Below, piece by piece: positions 58,905 through 64,000 of a DNA stretch of 64,000 nucleotides. The notes beneath the pieces were generated by a model. It did no database searches. It was not told the origin of the DNA and was given only the letters and a program-made list of their open reading frames with translations. A program made the translations under genes and the position numbers. The number at the start of each line of letters is the position of its first letter. The stretch's first letter is position 1. Source of the DNA: Ruminococcus sp. (GTDB lineage Bacteria > Bacillota > Clostridia > Oscillospirales > Ruminococcaceae); NCBI GenBank assembly GCA_017470905.1, contig JAFUXL010000011.1:89992-153991 (forward strand). The letters run 5' to 3'.

Positions 58905-59639
58905 ATGGTAAAAAAATTGATTTTTTCAGTCATAGGAATATTCATGATGCTGTTTTCTTCATTGGTATCATACAGATATTCAACGGCTGTCGTTAATAAA
59001 AACAAATACCCCGTTTTCGGCATTGACCTCTCCCACTATCAGGGCGATGTCAACTGGAAAAAACTTCGGCAGCAGGGCGTTGAGTTTGCTTTCATAAAGG
59101 CTACCGAGGGTAGCGGCCATGTTGATGAATCCGCCGCAGACAATATCAGAAATTCAGCCGATACGGATATTGCCGTCTCATGCTATCATTTTTTCAGCTT
59201 CGACAGCCCCGGAGAAACCCAGGCGGAAAATTTCATCAGAACCGTTCCGAAAGAAAGCATTGATATGCCCCCTGTCATAGATATAGAATACTATGCCGAC
59301 AAAAGACAGCACAAGCCAAGCCTTGAAGATACGGAAGCAATTCTCACTCCTCTCTTAAAGCTTCTGGAGGAATATTACGGCAGAAAGCCGATAATATATG
59401 CAAACTACTCTGTATACAGCAGATACATCAGAGAAAAATATTCCGATTATCCCCTCTGGATAAGAAATACTCACGAAGAACCGAATTTCGCCGACTGGAA
59501 ATTCTGGCAGTATTCCGACAAGGGTATGCTCGACGGATATATCGGAAAGGAAAAATATATTGACTACAATGTGTACTGCGGAAGCAGGGAAGAATTTGAA
59601 AAAGAATTTAATTTATCCACAAGGAGGACTAAAAAATGA
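58905..59639 (+). CDS. GH25 lysozyme-like muramidase
   Basis: A 244-residue protein: an N-terminal signal anchor (IFSVIGIFMMLFSSLVSYRY) and a GH25 barrel with FGIDLSHYQGDVNWKKL, FAFIKATEGS, and PPVIDIEYY holding the catalytic Asp-x-Glu. It cleaves peptidoglycan between MurNAc and GlcNAc, probably the cell's own wall. Its stop overlaps the glucokinase start (ATGA). Confidence 0.92.
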   Translation: MVKKLIFSVIGIFMMLFSSLVSYRYSTAVVNKNKYPVFGIDLSHYQGDVNWKKLRQQGVEFAFIKATEGSGHVDESAADNIRNSADTDIAVSCYHFFSFDSPGETQAENFIRTVPKESIDMPPVIDIEYYADKRQHKPSLEDTEAILTPLLKLLEEYYGRKPIIYANYSVYSRYIREKYSDYPLWIRNTHEEPNFADWKFWQYSDKGMLDGYIGKEKYIDYNVYCGSREEFEKEFNLSTRRTKK

Positions 59640-60601
59640 AGTACTATGTAGGAATTGACCTCGGAGGTACCAATATCGTTGCAGGCGTTGTCGATGAGGA
59701 TTATAATATCATCGCCAAGGCAAGCACAAAGACCAACTGCCCCCGTCCCGAAAAGGAAATCGCTCAGGATATGGCTAAAATGGCTCTCGCCGCTGTCAAA
59801 AAGGCAGACCTCACCCTCAGCGATATTGAATGGATTGGCATAGGCACTCCGGGTATCGCCAACAGCAAGACAGGCATCATCGAATATTCCAATAACCTCG
59901 GCTTCAAAAATACCCCCATGGTCAAGTATATAGAAGGGGCTATCGGAAGAGACGATACTCCCGTTTTCATCGAAAATGATGCAAATGCCGCAGCCTACGG
60001 AGAATTTGTCGCAGGTGCAGCCAAGGGTGCAAAAAATGCCGTATGTATCACACTCGGCACGGGTGTAGGCGGCGGAATTATCATCAACGGAAAAATATAT
60101 TCAGGCTCTAACTTTGCAGGTGCCGAAATAGGTCATACCGTCATCGAGGTTGACGGCGCACAGTGTTCATGCGGAAGAAAGGGCTGTTTCGAGGCTTATT
60201 CCTCCGCAACGGGTCTTATCCGCATGTCAAAGGAGGCTATGGAGGCTTTCCCCGACAGTATCATGAATAAAATGGCGCAGGAAAAGGGAAAGGTTACTGC
60301 AAGAACCTCTTTCGATGCCATGAGAGCAGGAGACAAGCCTGCTAAAGATGTTGTTGACAAATACATAAAATATCTCGCCGCAGGTATCACGAATACAATA
60401 AATATCTTCCAGCCCGACGTACTCTGCATAGGCGGCGGCGTGTGCAACGAGGGCGACCCGCTTCTCCTCCCCATGAAGGAGCTTGTCAAAAAAGAAGTAT
60501 ATACGAGAGACTCCGAAAAGAACTGCGACATAGTTATCGCAAAGCTCGGAAATGATGCGGGCATCATCGGTGCGGCTTTCCTCGGAAGAGCTAATCAGTA
60601 A
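59636..60601 (+). CDS. glcK: ROK-family glucokinase
   Basis: A 321-residue sugar kinase: phosphate motif GIDLGGTNIVAGVVDE, FIENDANAAAYGE with the catalytic Asp, and the ROK zinc motif CSCGRKGCFEAYSS. It phosphorylates glucose, including that freed by cellobiose phosphorylase. Translationally coupled to the GH25 gene, an unexpected partner. GGAGG lies just before ATG. Confidence 0.94.
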   Translation: MKYYVGIDLGGTNIVAGVVDEDYNIIAKASTKTNCPRPEKEIAQDMAKMALAAVKKADLTLSDIEWIGIGTPGIANSKTGIIEYSNNLGFKNTPMVKYIEGAIGRDDTPVFIENDANAAAYGEFVAGAAKGAKNAVCITLGTGVGGGIIINGKIYSGSNFAGAEIGHTVIEVDGAQCSCGRKGCFEAYSSATGLIRMSKEAMEAFPDSIMNKMAQEKGKVTARTSFDAMRAGDKPAKDVVDKYIKYLAAGITNTINIFQPDVLCIGGGVCNEGDPLLLPMKELVKKEVYTRDSEKNCDIVIAKLGNDAGIIGAAFLGRANQ

Positions 60602-60747
60602 CGAATCGTAAAGCTTATGTTTTCAGCTATATGCACAAAGATATTTCCGAAAATTTGTGCATATGGCTGATTTTTATTTTCATATGCAACATTTCCCTTA
60701 AAATTTCACACTTAATTTATGAATCGGTTCAAAAAGGAGGGATTTTA

Positions 60748-61257
60748 ATGAATGATTTCCCGAAAGACGTAAGGCTCGCACAGAAAGGCGACAGTCAGGC
60801 TTTTGCAAGACTGTATGCCCTTGTATATGAGGATATGTACCACATAGCATTGTACAGCCTGAGAAATTCTCATGATGCCTGTGATGCGGTCAGTGATGCG
60901 GTACTCGATGCATTTACATCAATAGAGAATTTAAAAGACGAAAAAGCCTTTAAAAACTGGATAATGCGCATTCTTTCAGCGAAAATAAAACAGCGTCAGA
61001 CGGAATATTACAGAGATACCGAGGAGCTGACCGAAATTAACGAACCCGCCGAGGATTTCAGCTATGAGAATGCGGAGCTTAATCAGGCTCTCGAAAGCCT
61101 CGACCCGCAGTCCAGACTTATACTTTCAATGTCTGTGCTGGAGGGCTATACAAGCGAGGAAATTTCCGAGGTATGCAGTTTGAATGCAAGCTCCGTCAGG
61201 TCAAGACTCAAACGCATTAAAGAGCGTCTTAAGCTCGAACTTGCAGGAAAGATTTAA
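60748..61257 (+). CDS. ECF-type sigma factor
   Basis: A 169-residue sigma factor: region 2 (DSQAFARLYALVYEDMYHIA, then DACDAVSDAVLDAFTSIENL) and region 4 (LDPQSRLILSMSVLEGYTSE, then EEISEVCSLNASSVRSRLKRI). Start 60748 follows AAGGAGGG; upstream codons lie in the intergenic region. It is followed after 13 bp by a membrane protein with the layout of an anti-sigma factor. Confidence 0.9.
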   Translation: MNDFPKDVRLAQKGDSQAFARLYALVYEDMYHIALYSLRNSHDACDAVSDAVLDAFTSIENLKDEKAFKNWIMRILSAKIKQRQTEYYRDTEELTEINEPAEDFSYENAELNQALESLDPQSRLILSMSVLEGYTSEEISEVCSLNASSVRSRLKRIKERLKLELAGKI

Positions 61258-61270
61258 AGGAGATGTTCTT

Positions 61271-63835
61271 ATGAATGATAACGATAAGAAAGTAAAGGAA
61301 TATCTCGAAAAGGAAGATATCCCCGACGAGATAAGCCCCGACAACATCAGAAAAATGCTCGACGAAAAAGCTCCGCAGAAGAAAAGAGGAAATATATCCG
61401 CCGCAGGAAGAATTGCCGCAATTGCAGCCGCCTGCGTTGTAATAGTCGGCGGTACGGTTCATATCGCAGGACAGGATAATTTAAAATATTCTCTCAGTAA
61501 AAAGCAGAATACTCCCGATACTGTCGAAAGCTTTGACAACAATATTTTGGGAAACAATTCTGAAAAAAATACTGAAAATACCACAATAAAAACCGTTAAA
61601 GCCGAGGAAGTTGTCCAAGCCCCCTATATGGCAGGTGCGGAAAGCTATGAGCAGGTTTATACCATGCTCGAAAAATCCGCTAAAAAATACAAGAAAAAAT
61701 ACAATACAACATATATCTACGGTACGCAGTCTGAAAAAGGCTTGTATATGACAAATGATATTGCAGAAGAAGCCGAAGAAGAATATGCTATGAACAACAA
61801 TGCTGATGACAGTCTGGTTTATGACAGCGCGGCAAATGACACCGGTCGGTCTGTTACTCCTCATACAGGCTATTCGTCAGCCGCAATGGATACCGGTACA
61901 GGCGGCGCAGGTGATGAAAGCGGCGAAATTATAGCCGTCCCCGAAAATCCCGACGAAGAACCCACAGAGGAAGTTACAGAAGTTCCCACCGAAGAAATCA
62001 CAGAAGAACCTACGGAGGAAATAACCGAAGAGCCTACGGAAGAAACTACCGAGGAAACAACGGAGGAATCCGAAGAAACTACCACGGAAGTTACAAATGT
62101 TTCCACAACAGCCGTTACAACGACAACTACATCTGAAACTACAACAGCCGCAGATGATGACTTCTCCGATACGTATTCTCAGGAGGAAAACGTCCGTGAG
62201 GCTGATATTGCCAAAACTGACGGAAAAAATATCTACTACGTATACAATAACTATGATTATGACTACACCTATGACATGGATTATTTCAATCCCGATATTC
62301 CGACAATGAATATTGTTTCCGTTGACAACGGAAAATTCACCAATTCATACACTGTCGATTTAACTCCCGACATGAGCAGATATGATGACAATTATACCCA
62401 CAGTGCAAATATAATTGATATGTATATCTATGACGATATGCTTATAGTCATAGGCAATGTATGGTCGTCCTACAGCGTTGATTATTACTATGCCGACGGA
62501 ACGGGCGAAAGTACAGATGATGTATGGTTCGGCGGAAGTGACGAATGCTTTGTATCGTTCTATACTCAGGGAGATGAGCCGAAGCTCATAGGCACTTATT
62601 TTCAGGACGGACATTACAACGACGTGAGAATATCCCCCGACGGATATATGTATCTTGTATCGAATTATTATTCCGCAGATTTCGACAGAATCAAGAAGGA
62701 GGAAAATACCGAAAGATATATCCCCTCGTGCGGAGTTAATCAGGAGGTTGAATGTATCCCCCCCGAAGATATACTCCTCCCCAGAAGATTTGACGAGATA
62801 AATTCAATAGAGTATACGGTTATCGGAGGCATTGACCTCACAGAACCGGCAATGTTCACTCCCGTTGAGACAAAGGCTCTCGCAGGATATACGGGTCAGC
62901 TTTATGTCTCTGAAAACAATATCTACACTTCGGCAAATAACTACGATAACGGTATGTCGAATACAGATATAACAAGAATAGCCGCTGACAAGGGAAGCAT
63001 AACTCCGCAGGCATCAGGTACGGTTCTCGGATATGTTAAAGACCAGTTCTCCATGAGCGAATATGACGGATATTTCAGAGTGGCAACAACAAGGCGTGGA
63101 ACTTACTACAACGGCGGTATACTGAGCGATTTCTTCGGCACAAGCGACGAGGAATATTTCAACGACAACTGCGTATATGTCCTCGATATGGATATGAACT
63201 TAGTCGGATATGTTGACGGTCTCGGCGAGAACGAAACTATAAAATCCGTAAACTACAGCGGAAATATCGGCTATGTGGTAACATACAGGCAAACTGATCC
63301 GCTGTATGCAATTGATTTGAGTGACCCCGCAAACCCGACCGTCATGGACGAATATAAAATCCTCGGCTACAGCAATTATATGCAGAAATGGACTGACGGA
63401 CTTCTCCTCGGATTTGGTGCGGACGCTGACGAAAACGGTATAGAAACAGGTGTAAAGCTTGTAATGTTCGATAATTCAGACCCCTACGACCTCAAAGAAG
63501 TCGGATATTACAGTATCAATCACGGCGATGACAGCTATATCTATTCAAATGCCATGTGGGAGAGAAAGGCACTCCTGATTGCTCCGAACAAGAATATAAT
63601 CGGTGTGCCGATACATGAATATCACGGCTACGAAAACCATGAAACATCAAAATATATGTTCTTTTCGTATGAGGACGGAGAGTTTAAGCTAAAGGGCGAA
63701 ATCAGAGCGAACGACAGTTCATACGAATTAGACAGAGCCGTATATATCGGAAATTATGTCTATGTCCTCTCGGAAAAGACCTTCATATCGGCAGATATTG
63801 AAACACTCACGGAAACAGACAGAGTTGAATTTTGA
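61271..63835 (+). CDS. Membrane beta-propeller protein, candidate anti-sigma factor
   Basis: An 854-residue protein. The first 45 residues are cytoplasmic and charged (MNDNDKKVKEYLEKEDIPDE), then one membrane helix (AAGRIAAIAAACVVIVGGTV), a disordered part, a Glu/Pro/Thr-rich linker (about 235-310, TEEITEEPTEE repeats and TTTTTSETTTA), and a large domain of the Beta_propel type (VREADIAKTDGKNIYYVYN, LIGTYFQDGHYNDVRISPDG, YVVTYRQTDPLYAIDLSDPA). AAAGGAG stands before ATG 61271. The pairing with an ECF sigma factor suggests signal sensing outside the cell; regulation is inferred from layout, since no known anti-sigma fold was recognised. Confidence 0.82.
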   Translation: MNDNDKKVKEYLEKEDIPDEISPDNIRKMLDEKAPQKKRGNISAAGRIAAIAAACVVIVGGTVHIAGQDNLKYSLSKKQNTPDTVESFDNNILGNNSEKNTENTTIKTVKAEEVVQAPYMAGAESYEQVYTMLEKSAKKYKKKYNTTYIYGTQSEKGLYMTNDIAEEAEEEYAMNNNADDSLVYDSAANDTGRSVTPHTGYSSAAMDTGTGGAGDESGEIIAVPENPDEEPTEEVTEVPTEEITEEPTEEITEEPTEETTEETTEESEETTTEVTNVSTTAVTTTTTSETTTAADDDFSDTYSQEENVREADIAKTDGKNIYYVYNNYDYDYTYDMDYFNPDIPTMNIVSVDNGKFTNSYTVDLTPDMSRYDDNYTHSANIIDMYIYDDMLIVIGNVWSSYSVDYYYADGTGESTDDVWFGGSDECFVSFYTQGDEPKLIGTYFQDGHYNDVRISPDGYMYLVSNYYSADFDRIKKEENTERYIPSCGVNQEVECIPPEDILLPRRFDEINSIEYTVIGGIDLTEPAMFTPVETKALAGYTGQLYVSENNIYTSANNYDNGMSNTDITRIAADKGSITPQASGTVLGYVKDQFSMSEYDGYFRVATTRRGTYYNGGILSDFFGTSDEEYFNDNCVYVLDMDMNLVGYVDGLGENETIKSVNYSGNIGYVVTYRQTDPLYAIDLSDPANPTVMDEYKILGYSNYMQKWTDGLLLGFGADADENGIETGVKLVMFDNSDPYDLKEVGYYSINHGDDSYIYSNAMWERKALLIAPNKNIIGVPIHEYHGYENHETSKYMFFSYEDGEFKLKGEIRANDSSYELDRAVYIGNYVYVLSEKTFISADIETLTETDRVEF

Positions 63836-63857
63836 AATAATATGGAATACCGCCCGT

Positions 63858-64000
63858 ACATGAAATGCTCCCCTTTTGTTGGACAATGTGGTATAATAGA
63901 AATATACCAAAATCACAGTCTGACGAAAGGGGACATTTTAATGCCCAAAGGAAAGCCAAACAAAAGATACACACCAGAATTTAAGCTCATGGTAGTAGAA
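63858..64000 (+). mobile_element. IS3-type insertion sequence, left end
   Basis: About 140 bp at the window edge. The ORF start and the preceding TGCTCCCCTTTTGTTGGACA stretch look like the left end of an IS3-group element. The exact border cannot be set without the right end. Confidence 0.6.
63941..64000 (+). CDS. IS3-type transposase OrfA (partial)
   Basis: Only the first 20 codons are in the window. They read MPKGKPNKRYTPEFKLMVVE, the typical beginning (K-R-Y-T-x-E-F-K) of the helix-turn-helix subunit of IS3 transposases. GAAAGGGGA is 9 nt upstream of ATG. OrfB would follow beyond the edge, normally reached by a -1 frameshift. Confidence 0.8.
   Translation, partial: MPKGKPNKRYTPEFKLMVVE

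Noticed and set aside
61184-61270. 29-residue N-terminal extension of the beta-propeller protein
   Set aside because: It overlaps the sigma factor gene in another frame; AAAGGAG precedes the ATG at 61271.
61900-62150. Tandem DNA repeat
   Set aside because: It encodes the TEE(I/P)TEEPTEE linker of the propeller protein, a normal low-complexity linker.

Overview
The window reads as chromosomal DNA of a low-to-mid GC, endospore-forming Gram-positive anaerobe, most like a Ruminococcus-type member of the Oscillospiraceae. Supporting genes are spoIIGA-sigE, the clostridial SCIFF peptide with its radical-SAM maturase, rny, a dockerin-bearing secreted protease and a cellobiose phosphorylase. The assignment rests on gene content only. 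No rRNA, tRNA or CRISPR array was found.

Layout. 1-4.4 kb (minus strand): the end of an ABC exporter with its MarR repressor and a near-perfect operator, prfB, and a CNNM/CorC-type transporter behind a leader peptide and attenuator-like hairpin. 4.5-8.9 kb (plus): a Wzm/Wzt polysaccharide export pair followed by a glycosyltransferase-methyltransferase fusion. 9-17 kb: feoB, then a TetR gene divergent from an MMPL transporter and a very long heptad-repeat secreted protein, with three repressor sites between them. 17.4-23 kb: rny, dockerin-M6 protease plus O-antigen-ligase-like protein, and a DUF4230 protein. 23-25.4 kb: an accessory patch of small genes (HEPN-like protein, broken ribbon-helix-helix gene, XRE regulator, small unknown proteins, small lipoprotein). 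25.4-31.5 kb (minus): cellobiose phosphorylase, aldose 1-epimerase, a zinc-ribbon/DUF805 protein and citrate synthase. 31.8-38.4 kb: zinc-ribbon and TPM-domain proteins, a stand-alone TrpB2, an XRE regulator beside a compact unit encoding two 25-residue hydrophobic peptides, and a NatAB-like ABC exporter. 38.4-47.7 kb: sigE, spoIIGA, an LRR surface protein, a Fur regulator, an AEC transporter, a ROK-type repressor, comM and rodA. 47.8-51 kb (minus): the SCIFF locus, in which a TIR-domain protein and a small membrane protein separate the precursor from its maturase. 51.2-64 kb: ABC-F protein, glgB, cysE, coiled-coil protein/coaD/rsmD, GH25 lysozyme with glucokinase, an ECF sigma factor with a beta-propeller anti-sigma candidate, and the start of an IS3-type element running off the window.

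The metabolic genes fit together: cellobiose phosphorylase yields glucose and glucose-1-phosphate, the epimerase interconverts sugar anomers, glucokinase phosphorylates glucose, and GlgB branches stored glycogen.

Intergenic DNA carries at least four repeat families. R1 is about 130 bp with a GC-rich hairpin. R2 is about 100 bp, sits directly before start codons, supplies the ribosome-binding site and has stem arms that change in a compensatory way between copies. R3 is AT-rich inverted repeats, often around a GC hairpin. R4 is a GTATCTC hairpin in leaders. The observations most worth following are the R2 leader element, the two-peptide unit with its XRE regulator, the TIR insertion in the SCIFF locus, and the leader peptide of the CNNM transporter.
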